Shown: positions 41,504 to 49,855, counted from the stretch's first letter. The stretch: DNA of 51,125 bases from DATEOR01 sp046733475 (GCA_046733475.1 JBKPPF010000045.1:1-51125), one strand, 5' to 3'. The notes: generated by a model from the letters alone, not told the origin. Translations and numbers: made by a program.

Positions 41504-42243
41504 CCCTTCGTGAAGGAGACGAGCACATTGCGTTCGCTCCCGCCGCGCACCGTCTGCTCGAGCACGGTTCCGAGGCCCTGGACGTAGTACTTGTGGTCGA
41601 GGACGTGCGGCTCGAGCGGCGTCCACTCCTTGGTCAGGAGCGCCTCGCTGCTCGACACCCCGGGCACGTGAACGGTCTGGGCAAGCGCGACGACCGCATA
41701 GTGGTCCTCCGCGTGGCCCTTCAGATACTCCTGCCGGTGCGACTCGCCGACCTGGGGATTCGCGGTCATGAAGATCCCCGCGCTGGCTCCGTCCTCGCCC
41801 GAATGCCATGTGCCTTCGCGGCTCGTGACCTCGTCCTTGGCGTTCAGCTCGGCGGTGTCCTCGCCGAAGTACCAGACGGTTCCGTCCGTGTCCTGCGCGT
41901 AGTAGTCGTCCGTCCGCTCGGCCACGTGTCCTCGTTGGTAGAGAACGTCGTGGACGACGGTGCAGTGGACGCCCTGGATCGTCTTGGTCTCGCCCGTGAC
42001 GGTCACGACCTCGTGGGAGGCGATTCCGTCCTTCTCGCCGCGATACGTCCACTTCGCGCCCGAGGGAAGCGGGAACCACGGGTTGTCGACGGCCGTGACG
42101 AACTTCGCCGGGTCGATCGCGCCTGTCGAAGTCGAGGCCGGGGTGCTGGAGGCCGGCGACGACCCCGTCGGGGCGGCTTGCTGGCTCGATCCGCCGCAGG
42201 CGGCGAGCGGGAGTACGAGGAGAAGGAGCACGAGTCTGCGCAT
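41500..42243 (-). CDS. Putative lipoprotein of unknown function
   Basis: 247 residues. Signal peptide RRLVLLLLVLPLAACGGSS with lipobox LAAC, a Ser/Thr/Pro/Ala linker (about 20-42), then a soluble domain beginning DNPWFPLPSGAKWTYRGEKD with strands such as HCTVVHDVLYQRGHVAERTD, DYYAQDTDGTVWYFGEDT and HSGEDGASAGIFM. Aromatic- and acid-rich, beta-type, repeatedly found in Thermoleophilia-like genomes; I know no function. It lies downstream of the PepSY gene on the same strand, 9 bases away, and is probably co-transcribed. Confidence 0.8.
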   Translation of the reverse strand: MRRLVLLLLVLPLAACGGSSQQAAPTGSSPASSTPASTSTGAIDPAKFVTAVDNPWFPLPSGAKWTYRGEKDGIASHEVVTVTGETKTIQGVHCTVVHDVLYQRGHVAERTDDYYAQDTDGTVWYFGEDTAELNAKDEVTSREGTWHSGEDGASAGIFMTANPQVGESHRQEYLKGHAEDHYAVVALAQTVHVPGVSSSEALLTKEWTPLEPHVLDHKYYVQGLGTVLEQTVRGGSERNVLVSFTKG

Positions 42244-42252
42244 GGCGGGGCC

Positions 42253-42597
42253 CTAGTCCCTCGGCCTGACGTCGACCACGATGCCCGAGCTCGCATCCAC
42301 CCGGACTTCCTGTCCGCCGACGTCGACGGCGTAGACGATGCGGTCGCGGAAGTGCTCGAGGTCTACCTGGCCCAGCGCGCCGGTGGCGACGCGCTGCGCA
42401 GTGGCATCGGCATCCGCGAGGGAAACAGTCGTCTGGGGAAGAAGATCCTTGCCGTCGTCCAGGGAGCCGGGCTGGTAGTAGGCGCCGTCGTCGAAGATCA
42501 GCGCGCGCACGCCGCCGATCGCGCCGGTCGCGGCCGTGAGGACGAGCGCCGTCGCCGCGCCGAGGGCGGCGATGAGCGGGAGCAGTCGTCGTTTCAT
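42253..42597 (-). CDS. PepSY domain-containing exported protein
   Basis: 114 residues: N-terminal membrane or signal helix (LIAALGAATALVLTAATGAI), a middle with SLADADATAQRVATGALGQV, and a C-terminal PepSY half RIVYAVDVGGQEVRVDASSG followed by IVVDVR. PepSY proteins are thought to bind or inhibit peptidases or act as sensor partners. Divergent from an OmpR-type regulator and its kinase, with 119 bases between, a very common arrangement in which the regulator controls the PepSY gene. Confidence 0.82.
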   Translation of the reverse strand: MKRRLLPLIAALGAATALVLTAATGAIGGVRALIFDDGAYYQPGSLDDGKDLLPQTTVSLADADATAQRVATGALGQVDLEHFRDRIVYAVDVGGQEVRVDASSGIVVDVRPRD

Positions 42598-42674
42598 CTC
42601 TTCCTCCTTGGTTGCCGAACCGGCCCCACGCTAGTCCGGGTCAGGTGAAGCGACCATGAGCGCCTCTCCGCGGC

Positions 42675-42692
42675 CTCTCATCTTTCTCTCAT
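42675..42692 (+). promoter_or_regulatory. Direct repeats with 11-base period, likely response-regulator box
   Basis: CTCTCAT-CTTT-CTCTCAT: two identical 7-mers spaced exactly one helical turn (11 bases). An inverted copy ATGAGA follows at 42702. OmpR/PhoB-type regulators bind such head-to-tail repeats. The repeats sit 24-42 bases before the regulator ATG, so autoregulation is likely. Confidence 0.5.
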
Positions 42693-42716
42693 GCGATCAG
42701 AATGAGACTGAGAGCC

Positions 42717-43394
42717 ATGCGCGTCCTCATGGTCGAAGACGATCTGAAGATGGCCGGTCTCGTTCGGCGAGGGCTGGTCGAGGAGGGGCATGCGGCCGAC
42801 GTGGCCTCCTCGGGTGAGGACGCTGTCTGGATGGCGCAGGCCCACGCCTACGACGCGATCGTCCTCGACGTCATGCTGCCCGGGCTCTCGGGGTTCGAGA
42901 CCTGCAGGCGTCTGCGCAACGCGGGTGTCTGGTCCCCCGTGCTCATGCTCACCGCGCGGGACGGGGTCGACGACCGGGTCGCGGGGCTCGACGCCGGCGC
43001 GGACGACTACCTGACGAAGCCCTTCTCCTTCGCGGAGCTGCTCGCCCGCCTGCGCGCGCTCGCCCGCCGCGGAAGTGCGGAGCGGCCCGTCGAGCTCGCG
43101 GTCGGGGATATCCGCCTCGACCCGGCGACGAGGCGGGTTTGGCGGGCCGAGACCGAGGTCGCCCTCTCGCCGAAGGAGTTCGCGCTCCTCGAGACCTTCA
43201 TGCGGCGGCCCGGCGAGGTGCTCTCCCGGCTGCAGCTGCTTGAGCACGCCTGGGACTTCGCCTACGAGAACCGCTCCAACGTCGTGGACGTCTACATGCG
43301 CTACCTGCGCGAGAAACTCGACCGCCCGTTCGGGAGAAGCTCGTTCGAGACGGTGCGCGGGGTCGGCTACCGCCTGCGGGAGGACGGGTCGTGA
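42717..43394 (+). CDS. OmpR/PhoB-family response regulator
   Basis: 225 residues. Receiver domain with acidic pocket EDD (7-9), phosphoacceptor D51 in IVLDVMLPG, Thr in LMLTARD and Lys in DYLTKPFSFAELLARL. C-terminal winged helix: LSPKEFALLETFMRRPGEVL, RSNVVDVYMRYLREKLDRPF and VRGVGYRLRED. ATG 42717 is the start at which receiver homology begins (MRVLMVEDD); ATG 42702 is an alternative. It overlaps the histidine kinase gene as GTGA. Confidence 0.94.
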   Translation: MRVLMVEDDLKMAGLVRRGLVEEGHAADVASSGEDAVWMAQAHAYDAIVLDVMLPGLSGFETCRRLRNAGVWSPVLMLTARDGVDDRVAGLDAGADDYLTKPFSFAELLARLRALARRGSAERPVELAVGDIRLDPATRRVWRAETEVALSPKEFALLETFMRRPGEVLSRLQLLEHAWDFAYENRSNVVDVYMRYLREKLDRPFGRSSFETVRGVGYRLREDGS

Positions 43395-44737
43395 GACGGA
43401 TTCCGATCAGGGTCCGGCTGGCGCTGGTCTTCGCGGTCGCGATGGCCGTCGTGCTCGCCGGGGCGGGCTGGTTCGCCTACTCGCGGGTCAGCTCCGATCT
43501 GAGCCGCGCGCTCGACCAGGATCTCCGCGGCCGCGGCCAGGACATCTCCGCGCTCGTCGCGGGCGGCGGATCGGTGCGTACGACCGAAGGCTCGCTGATC
43601 GAGAACGGCGAGTCTTTCGCCGAGGTGCTGAATCCCCGGGGAAGCGTGCTCGACGCGACCCGTCCCATCGAAACGAGCCTGCTCGCTTCCTCGGAGCTCG
43701 CTGCCGCGCGGAGTGGGCCTCTCTTCGCGAACCGCCCGTCGGTTCCGGGCCTCGACGAGCCCGCGCGGCTCCTGGCGCTTCCGGTGACTCGCGACGGCGC
43801 GGCGGCCGTCCTCGTCGTCGGCGCGACACGGGAGAACAGAGCGGAGACGCTGAGCAGCCTCCGCACCGCGTTCCTGATCGGAGGGCCGATCGCTCTCTTG
43901 CTGGCTGCGTTCGGCGGGTACTTGCTCGCGGGCGCTGCGCTTCGGCCGATCGAGTCGATGCGCCGGCGGGCAGCCGAGATCTCGGCGACGTCCCTGGACG
44001 AGCGCCTTCCGGTGCCGGATGCGAACGACGAGGTCGCTCGCCTGGGCGAAACGCTGAACGCGATGCTTGCGCGCCTCGAGGACGGGCTCGAGCGCGAGCG
44101 GCGTTTTCTTGCCGATGCGAGCCACGAGCTGCGCACGCCGCTCGCGCTGCTCAAGACGGAGCTCGGGCTCGCGTCCAAGCCGGGCCGCTCGGAAGAAGAG
44201 CTTCGGACGGCGATCGCCTCCGCCGCCCACCAGACGGACCGCCTGGCGCGCATCGCCGACGACCTGCTGCTCCTCGCAAGCGCCGAGCAGGGCGAGCTGC
44301 GGCTCAAGACCGAGCAGGTGGACGTGGCCGATGTGATGGAAGGGGTGGCCGGCCGCTTTCGAACCGAGCGGGAGATCGTCGTGGAGCCGGGCGAGCCGGT
44401 GGTCGTCACGGCCGACCGACTGCGGCTCGAGCAGGCCCTGACGAACCTCCTCGACAACGCGCTCCGTCACGGGAACGGGAAGATCACGCTTTCCGCGATT
44501 GCCCAGAACGGCACCGCTGAGCTGCACGTGCGGGACGAGGGCAAGGGCTTCTCGAAGGACTTCCTCCCGCGGGCGTTCGAGCGCTTCACCCGTCCGGACG
44601 AGGCGCGCGAAGGGGACGGGGGCGGGCTGGGCCTCGCCATCGTCGAGTCGATCGCGCGCGCCCATCGCGGTGAGGCACGGGCGGCGAATCGTCCGGCCGG
44701 CGGGGCGGACGTCTGGATCTCGCTGCCCATTCGCTGA
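43391..44737 (+). CDS. Sensor histidine kinase
   Basis: 448 residues. First membrane helix LALVFAVAMAVVLAGAGWFA (about 10-29), extracytoplasmic sensor (about 30-155), second helix FLIGGPIALLLAAFGGYLLA (about 160-179), HAMP (RPIESMRRRAAEIS onward), HisKA with phospho-His in ADASHELRTPLALLKTEL, HATPase with N-box EQALTNLLDNALRHG, G1 RDEGKGFSKDF and G2 GGGLGLAIV. Partner of the upstream regulator; the signal is unknown. With the PepSY gene this forms a conserved three-gene module. Confidence 0.94.
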   Translation: MRRIPIRVRLALVFAVAMAVVLAGAGWFAYSRVSSDLSRALDQDLRGRGQDISALVAGGGSVRTTEGSLIENGESFAEVLNPRGSVLDATRPIETSLLASSELAAARSGPLFANRPSVPGLDEPARLLALPVTRDGAAAVLVVGATRENRAETLSSLRTAFLIGGPIALLLAAFGGYLLAGAALRPIESMRRRAAEISATSLDERLPVPDANDEVARLGETLNAMLARLEDGLERERRFLADASHELRTPLALLKTELGLASKPGRSEEELRTAIASAAHQTDRLARIADDLLLLASAEQGELRLKTEQVDVADVMEGVAGRFRTEREIVVEPGEPVVVTADRLRLEQALTNLLDNALRHGNGKITLSAIAQNGTAELHVRDEGKGFSKDFLPRAFERFTRPDEAREGDGGGLGLAIVESIARAHRGEARAANRPAGGADVWISLPIR

Positions 44738-44919
44738 GCGCTACAGCAGGGGCCGCTGGCGCGCTTAGCTCTGTTGACAGGATCGGAAGCGCGCCAGGAT
44801 TGCAATGACCCCGCACGAGATGGGAAGATCGGCGCCCTGCGCATCGTCCAGTTGGCGTCATCCGAAGGAAGGAGTGCGTATGGACGAAGTGCGCAGAGGC
44901 GAAGCTCGCCGGCGGGGAT

Positions 44920-45687
44920 GTGGCGTCACCCCTCGTCGTGTCTGTGCCTCGGCTCGAGATGCAGCGTGCCATCGACGAGAAGCAGGAGGCTGACCTCCTG
45001 CTCGACGTCGTGCGCACGAATGGGCAGCGGGAGGAGCGGCGTGTGCTCCTTGCCCTCGATGGGGAGACGCTCCGACAACTGATCGCCGATCAGGAGGGGG
45101 AGCAGATCCACGTCGCGATCGACCCCGAGTCGCTCGCGACCAGCTTCGACGACGTGGAGGCCCACGGCCTGCGCGAAGCCGGGGCAGCACTCGCAATCGC
45201 GGTCACAGCGGTGGCGGGTGGTGCGGGGATGGCGGCGGCTGCCGTCGATCGGGGCGGTGCCCAGGCCGATCCCCCCAACGTGCAGGCGGGCATGCCTCGG
45301 GCAATGCCTTCCGACTACGCCCAGTCGCGGGCGGGAGAGCAGCAGATGCCTCGTGCCATGCCCTCCGACTACGCGGCAGCAGCAGGCGACGAGTCCGTCA
45401 CTCGCGGGACCGAGAACGTCCGTGCGTCACAGCCTCCCCCCGCTGCGGCACCCGACCCGACATCCCGGATCGAGTCCGTGCGGGTAGGGGGCACGGCGAT
45501 CCCGGATGCGTCGACGACGATCGAGAACGTCCGCGCCGAGCGTGCTCCCGTTGACGCGGGAGACGGCGGCGCGGCCATCGCCGCCCCCAGCACGGGTGTC
45601 GCGGTGGCGATCGCCGGCGGAGCCATGCTGACGATCGCAGCGGCTGCCTTCGCGGTTCGCCGCAAGCGCGAGCCCGGGCTCGCGTAG
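44920..45687 (+). CDS. Repeat-containing surface protein with sorting-signal-like C-terminus
   Basis: 255 residues. Part 1 (about 1-90) is soluble and acidic (LLLDVVRTNGQREERRVLLA, LRQLIADQEGEQIHVAIDPE). Then a hydrophobic stretch AGAALAIAVTAVAGGAGMAA (about 90-110). Part 2 is Pro/Ala-rich with a duplicated MPRAMPSDYA and related ENVRA/ESVRV units. The C-terminus is APSTG, a hydrophobic helix (VAVAIAGGAMLTIAAAAFAV) and RRKRE, resembling a sortase signal. GTG 44920 lacks a good ribosome site. ATG 44880, with AAGGAAGGAG upstream, is in another frame and would need a shift of one base, so the N-terminus may be mis-framed. No known family. Confidence 0.6.
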   Translation: MASPLVVSVPRLEMQRAIDEKQEADLLLDVVRTNGQREERRVLLALDGETLRQLIADQEGEQIHVAIDPESLATSFDDVEAHGLREAGAALAIAVTAVAGGAGMAAAAVDRGGAQADPPNVQAGMPRAMPSDYAQSRAGEQQMPRAMPSDYAAAAGDESVTRGTENVRASQPPPAAAPDPTSRIESVRVGGTAIPDASTTIENVRAERAPVDAGDGGAAIAAPSTGVAVAIAGGAMLTIAAAAFAVRRKREPGLA

Positions 45688-45777
45688 GAATACGACAGAT
45701 GGGCAGGCGCCACGGCCCATCTGCTCCTTTTCGCCGTGCGGTTGCGCGGCCTGACCTCGGCTACACTGGCCCTGCAG

Positions 45778-45850
45778 GGGCGGTTAGCTCAGTTGGGAGA
45801 GCACCAGCTCGACAAGCTGGGGGTCACTGGTTCGAGCCCAGTACCGCCCA
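45778..45850 (+). tRNA. tRNA-Val(GAC)
   Basis: 73-base cloverleaf. Acceptor GGGCGGT/ACCGCCC, D-arm GCTC-GAGC, anticodon stem CCAGC/GCTGG with loop TCGACAA (anticodon GAC), variable loop GGGTC, T-arm ACTGG-TTCGAGC-CCAGT, discriminator A. CCA is not fully encoded (ACC then T). Followed by a terminator. Confidence 0.96.
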
Positions 45851-45861
45851 CCTTTCAAAAG

Positions 45862-45882
45862 GCCCGCTTAGGCGGGCTTTTT
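45862..45882 (+). terminator. Rho-independent terminator after tRNA-Val
   Basis: GCCCGC-TTAG-GCGGGC (45862-45877) followed by TTTTT; AAAA on the 5' flank gives it some function on the other strand as well. Confidence 0.9.
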
Positions 45883-45925
45883 GATGGCTTCGAATTGTTG
45901 GCGCGCCGGGCTTGAAAGGCGGTAT

Positions 45926-45944
45926 TTGGTAACGAATTGGTAAC
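45926..45944 (+). repeat. Tandem TTGGTAAC repeats with 11-base period
   Basis: TTGGTAAC-GAA-TTGGTAAC, copies at 45926 and 45937. They sit 44 bases past the tRNA terminator and just before a TAAGCT box. Candidates for a regulator site or an integrase arm-type/core site. Confidence 0.4.
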
Positions 45945-45968
45945 TCGGCCTTCGATAAGCTCCCTTCA

Positions 45969-46430
45969 ATGGCTCGCGGCAGCTATCCCGGTGGAGCCGA
46001 CAACGCCGAATTGGACGCCGGCCTACTGACGCTGACGCTTGAACAGATGCAGCCGTGGCCCGAGAACGAGCCGAGGAGCGAGCTCATCCCCCGTATCGCT
46101 GCCTGCCTCGGCCCGAAGGCCTATCTTCGCTGCCCCGCGGTCCTACCGTACGCTCGGTCGCCCGAACGGGATTCCGCTGGAGCCCCGGAGTTCGAGCAAG
46201 CCGGGGGGAGTCGCCGCCCCAGTCACCGGAACTGGCGGTCTGGGCAAAAGACCCCGCACGTGGGCTGCGGATGGCTCGCCCACGATGTGCTCGTGTCCCC
46301 AGATCGGGCTCGGCGAGCGGCTTCAAGCGGCGATGCTCAGGGTTCGGCAGTTGCCCCCTGCGTCGATCTCGGCGTGGTTTCGTACGTGAGGTGGTTGCGC
46401 GAGACGCTCCGAGGTGAGACGGAGACGTGA
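45969..46430 (+). CDS. Hypothetical protein, doubtful
   Basis: 153 residues, no recognised domain. The first third (ADNAELDAGLLTLTLEQMQP to IPRIAACLGPKAYL) has the GC3 pattern of a real gene; the rest is rich in Arg/Ser/Pro and looks like non-coding translation. The ATG has a TAAGCT box 7 bases upstream (45956-45961), the same spacing as leaderless genes elsewhere in the window. It may be the truncated 5' end of a gene that was cut when the region right of the tRNA degraded. Confidence 0.3.
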   Translation: MARGSYPGGADNAELDAGLLTLTLEQMQPWPENEPRSELIPRIAACLGPKAYLRCPAVLPYARSPERDSAGAPEFEQAGGSRRPSHRNWRSGQKTPHVGCGWLAHDVLVSPDRARRAASSGDAQGSAVAPCVDLGVVSYVRWLRETLRGETET

Positions 46431-46518
46431 CGTGATCCTCGAAGAGACACTTGTCTGACGTCTCAAAGAGGCGTACAGTCGGTCGTCCGTTTGTCATTGT
46501 CCCGATGGAGGAGACATC

Positions 46519-46764
46519 GTGCGTAAGGCCTTCCTACTCCCTCTGATCGCGGCGGCTCTCGTACCAACGAACGCGCTCGGTGCAGCGAGCCCGGCCGCGA
46601 ACTGCCTCGGAGAAGACCGCAGTACCGGCGGCGGCTTTGCTACGGGCGAAGAGTTCGGCCAAGCGATCAAGGCTCAGCTTGAGTTTGACCGAGCGAACGA
46701 CGCTGCCGGAAGCTTCGGTCGCAGCCTCGCTGTGATTGCCGAAACGGACTGCTTCACTCGATAG
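46519..46764 (+). CDS. Small secreted protein
   Basis: 81 residues. A good signal peptide (RKAFLLPLIAAALVPTNALG) is followed by a short mature part with two cysteines (AANCLGEDRSTGGGFATGEE, ending ETDCFTR) that could form a disulfide. A Shine-Dalgarno GGAGGAG lies 6-8 bases before GTG 46519. No family recognised. The signal peptide and ribosome site make it more credible than other small frames in this region. Confidence 0.55.
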   Translation: MRKAFLLPLIAAALVPTNALGAASPAANCLGEDRSTGGGFATGEEFGQAIKAQLEFDRANDAAGSFGRSLAVIAETDCFTR

Positions 46765-47181
46765 TCCATCGCTGGCCATCCGCGCCAGGTCTTAGAGGGC
46801 GACCGATCAGGAGGAAGGTCGAACTTGTGAGACGCCGAGCATGAAGGCGGAGGTCGGTATCTTCGACGAGAGCACGCGCGCCGATTTGGCCACCTACTCT
46901 GGTTGCGACAAGATCGTCGACAAGCCTGGCACTCCAACTTGCGATCATCGAGTCGAGGAGGAAGCGTTCCATTCCGCCATCGCAATTCGGACACTGGTCG
47001 TCCGGCCGCGTCACGGCCCACGCCTGGGCGTCCAGGGCCCTGCCACGGCGATCACGGCCGCGAGTTCGAGCAATAAGGACATCTAGGTCGGCTTTCCTCT
47101 TAGTGCAGATTGGTCGGGCTCGATTCGAGGCACTGACGTGGTATCGGCCACGAGCATGCGCTAGAAACTAGGAGCGCGTTC

Positions 47182-47292
47182 ATGGCGGACGAGAAGCAGA
47201 CCCCACCGAAGACCTCCCTGACCCCGGAGCAGGCGGGTACCCCCTCCCAGTGGTATGCCGCTTCTATACGCGCGCGCGAGCAGGTGAGGTGA
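47182..47292 (+). CDS. Possible 36-residue peptide
   Basis: ATG 47182 opens MADEKQTPPKTSLTPEQAGT and ends QVR. An AGGAGCG lies 9 bases upstream. It is hydrophilic, without signal or membrane segment. Too short to judge by composition; listed because of the ribosome site. Confidence 0.25.
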   Translation: MADEKQTPPKTSLTPEQAGTPSQWYAASIRAREQVR

Positions 47293-47319
47293 CGTGAAGG
47301 CGTGGTCGCAAGTCTCTAG

Positions 47320-47355
47320 GAGTCCCACGCCTCTTTACGGAATCAGGGGGTACCC
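47320..47355 (+). repeat. Dispersed repeat, copy A
   Basis: GAGTCCCACGC, about ten variable bases, then GAATCAGGGGGTACCC. The same two blocks in the same order recur at 49890-49926. In this copy the CCCACGCC block can also pair with an upstream GGCGTGG. Confidence 0.5.
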
Positions 47356-47842
47356 ATCCCCGGGTGCCGCCAATGAGCCTTGACGGGTACTGCGGCGTGC
47401 AAGAATTGAGAGGGCCGGAGTACTTCGCTCAGTCCCGGGGTGAAGATCCTTTGACCGGCGCTCCCCTAAGTCGGTCATGGGCACTCCGGCCCCCATATAT
47501 AGAGATGCGCGAATCGGACTACACCTTGCGCTGACGATTCAAAGGCATTACGTCGTCCTTACAGAGTTGCTCAACATCAGGGTGCTGCACGGGCCGGCGT
47601 CGAGTCCCTAGGCCGCGTACAAGCCTGAACGGATCGCTACAGCGCGACGGAAGCTCCTGCTAGGGCAAAACCTTAGCCCAGGCTGTCTCGGCCTCTACGC
47701 GCGCGTGGTGACGGGCGACGCTTTGGAATGTCGACCGACATTCCGGGAGAAGTGCATCCCATAAGACGGGCCGTGACGGTGCGAAGCTCGCACTCTAGAC
47801 TCGGCTCGTGAGGCGGGACTTGCGTACATCCTCTTTGGGGTC

Positions 47843-48232
47843 GTGGTCGAATGGGGTCCGGGGATGGTCGCGAGTGGCTTCGAGTTTGTTGTGGGGCTCG
47901 CGCTCTTCTGCGTGTTCGTCGCGGTCGTCGGCGTGCTGTTACTCAGCGCACAGTGGGTCTGGGAGTGGCTGGAACGCGTTCGTGTGGATAAGTTCCGGAT
48001 AGGGCCATTGTGCCCCTCCCCGCTTCCGCGCCTCCCCGCGCTCGGCCTGTTCCAGCCACTCGTCGCCTCGAGGCGAAGCGTCCGGCGTTGCGGGTCAGGA
48101 GCAGGTGCGGCTGCCGGAGTGCAATACGGTGCCGTCGGTGGCAGTGAAGCTCCACGACATGCTGTTGGGCGTTCCGCCGAGGGCGGCGCCGTCGAGCGTC
48201 AGTTGGACCGTCCCAGCCCTCTTCCCGAGTGA
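47843..48232 (+). CDS. Possible small membrane protein, frame disturbed
   Basis: From ATG-context GTG 47843 the frame gives a strong hydrophobic helix (GFEFVVGLALFCVFVAVVGV, LLLSAQWVWEWLERVRVD). Reading back, the same frame continues LAYILFGVVVEWGPGM to a point next to GTG 47808, which has a TAGACT box 6 bases upstream but lies in another frame. One extra base in the GGG run near 47814 would join them. The C-terminal half, antisense to the phosphoesterase gene, looks non-coding, so the true end is uncertain. Confidence 0.3.
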   Translation: MVEWGPGMVASGFEFVVGLALFCVFVAVVGVLLLSAQWVWEWLERVRVDKFRIGPLCPSPLPRLPALGLFQPLVASRRSVRRCGSGAGAAAGVQYGAVGGSEAPRHAVGRSAEGGAVERQLDRPSPLPE

Positions 48233-49372
48233 CCAGGCCATGAGCGGATCGCCCGTAAAGGTTGCCCCCAGAGCGTGCCCGCCCGCGCCGTTGATCAGCT
48301 CGACCATGGTCGCCTGCCCCTCGACCGGAGCCTGGAGCTGGTCGTTGAGTGGCTGGTACTCCGCCATGACGTGGTTGTCGCCGCTGAGGACGAGGTCGCC
48401 GCCGTTGTCTGTCAGCAGCTTCCAGATAGCCGTCCGCCCGCTCTTGATCGTTGACTTCACGTACGCGGGCGAGTGCCAGTACGAGATGATGCACGGCGGC
48501 GGGGGGTTCGTCGTGCTCGTGAGGATCTGCTTCACGTAGTTGTACTGCGCTTTCCCTGCCGCCATCGAAACGGTCGACGCAAGGTCGAAGAAGAGGACGT
48601 TCCCGTACCGAAACGAGGTGTAGAGCGGCCGCCCGTGGAAGTAGTCCTGCCAGGCGGCCAAGTTCGTCTTCGCCTCGTGGTTCCCGATGGTCGGTTGCGT
48701 GACCGGCGCGAAGCGGCCCCAGAGCGTGCCCGCCCCACCGTCCATCGCATTGGCGCCGTAGTGGTTCAAATGCTCGGTGAACGTGCCCTGGTCGTAGACG
48801 TCCCCGAGGTAGAGGAAGAGATCGGGCCCGACGCCGAAAATCGAGTCCGTGAGCGCGTCCGACGCTAGTTCGTCGCTCGCCCCGTCGCCGACCGCCGCCA
48901 CGACCGGATCACTCGCCTCACTCCAAAACGGCGAGGGGAGAAACGAGGCCCAGTCGCTCACAGAGTGCTGAAAGTCGCTCGTGTTCCCGTTCGCGAGCGT
49001 GACCGGAACCGTGATCGCGGTGCTGGACGTCGACCCTGCCTGCACCTGGAGCACGCCGGACCCGTCGAGGTACTTCTGCGTCGGCCACAGGAACGAATAG
49101 GTGCCCGTCGAGGGCGACGGCGCGAAATCGGTGATCAAGGGGATTGCCGCCCTCCCGTCCGGCACCCAGGTCGCAATCACGACCCCCTTGTTCGTCTGAT
49201 TCGTCACCTGCACCGACACCACCCCGGCGACCGGGCCATCCGGCACCGTGACGCAAAGCGTGTGACCACCGGACGCGCCGCAACTCGAAGCGGCAGACGC
49301 ATCAGCGGCCGAAAGCCCGGCGACACAAACAAGAACGGGCAGCAGGACGAGCGCCCGCCACAACCCTGTCAT
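48095..49372 (-). CDS. Secreted calcineurin-like metallophosphoesterase
   Basis: 425 residues from ATG 49372. Signal peptide (WRALVLLPVLVCVAGLSAAD), an Ig-like beta domain (about 30-130: VTVPDGPVAGVVSVQVTNQT), then the phosphoesterase domain: D in VAAVGDGA, LYLGDVYDQG, TIGNHEA, IISYWHSPAY and SGDNHVMAEY. The metal motifs match purple-acid-phosphatase-like enzymes (extracellular phosphate release). Start 49372 has GGTGGGGG upstream. The frame is open to GTG 49432, but that codon overlaps the promoter's -10, which excludes it. Confidence 0.85.
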   Translation of the reverse strand: MTGLWRALVLLPVLVCVAGLSAADASAASSCGASGGHTLCVTVPDGPVAGVVSVQVTNQTNKGVVIATWVPDGRAAIPLITDFAPSPSTGTYSFLWPTQKYLDGSGVLQVQAGSTSSTAITVPVTLANGNTSDFQHSVSDWASFLPSPFWSEASDPVVAAVGDGASDELASDALTDSIFGVGPDLFLYLGDVYDQGTFTEHLNHYGANAMDGGAGTLWGRFAPVTQPTIGNHEAKTNLAAWQDYFHGRPLYTSFRYGNVLFFDLASTVSMAAGKAQYNYVKQILTSTTNPPPPCIISYWHSPAYVKSTIKSGRTAIWKLLTDNGGDLVLSGDNHVMAEYQPLNDQLQAPVEGQATMVELINGAGGHALGATFTGDPLMAWSLGKRAGTVQLTLDGAALGGTPNSMSWSFTATDGTVLHSGSRTCS

Positions 49373-49430
49373 CAAGACCCCCACCAATCCTCGAAGCCGC
49401 AGAAACGCTCCCAAGGAGCGCGAAGCATCC

Positions 49431-49458
49431 ACGATAGCGCGGCTCGCCCAATTGTCAA
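49431..49458 (-). promoter_or_regulatory. Housekeeping-type promoter of the secreted phosphoesterase
   Basis: On the minus strand TTGACA (49458-49453), 16 bases, TATCGT (49436-49431): the best sigma-70-like promoter in the window. It predicts a leader of about 50 bases before ATG 49372. Confidence 0.65.
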
Positions 49459-49855
49459 ATGGCCCGTTCGAACCTTCGGCCGCGTTGACGACTGGGTTTC
49501 CTCCGGCCCTGGAGGAGGCGAGCCATGAACCACCGCCGGGCGACCCGCGCGAGGAGCAACGGAATCAGGATCCAGGCAATTTTTCGCATTCGAGGTGAGG
49601 ATGTCGAGACTTCGGACCAGCGTGCGGAGGTTCCACTCCTCCCGGGGCCATCGGGCATTTCGGCCCGATCAGCAGCACTTCAGAATCTTCGCCTGGGACC
49701 GCGTCCTTAGGCGCTAAGCGGGCTCGCCTTTCCACACATACAACACCCCTAGTCACGTAGATGCCGACGAGAGCCCGATGCCTTGCCTTTACACGGCACT
49801 GGCCCAAGACTGGCCCGCAGCTCTGTGATGGCACAGGAAGAGGGCGGTCCGCAGG

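Larger units (their letters stand above)
46765..47807. other. About 1 kb without a convincing gene
   Basis: Frames here are short and lack consistent codon bias. Two are worth noting: a minus-strand 86-residue frame (46754-47014) that opens MTRPDDQCPNCDGGMERF, zinc-ribbon-like but without a second cysteine pair, and the small plus-strand ORF at 47182. The stretch also contains the first copy of the GAGTCCCACGC repeat and scattered AT-richer patches. I read it as eroded accessory DNA. Confidence 0.5.

Noticed and set aside
49430..49432. GTG 49432 as start of the secreted phosphoesterase
   Set aside because: The codon overlaps the -10 (TATCGT) of a good promoter, so it cannot be in the transcript; ATG 49372 has a ribosome site and signal peptide.
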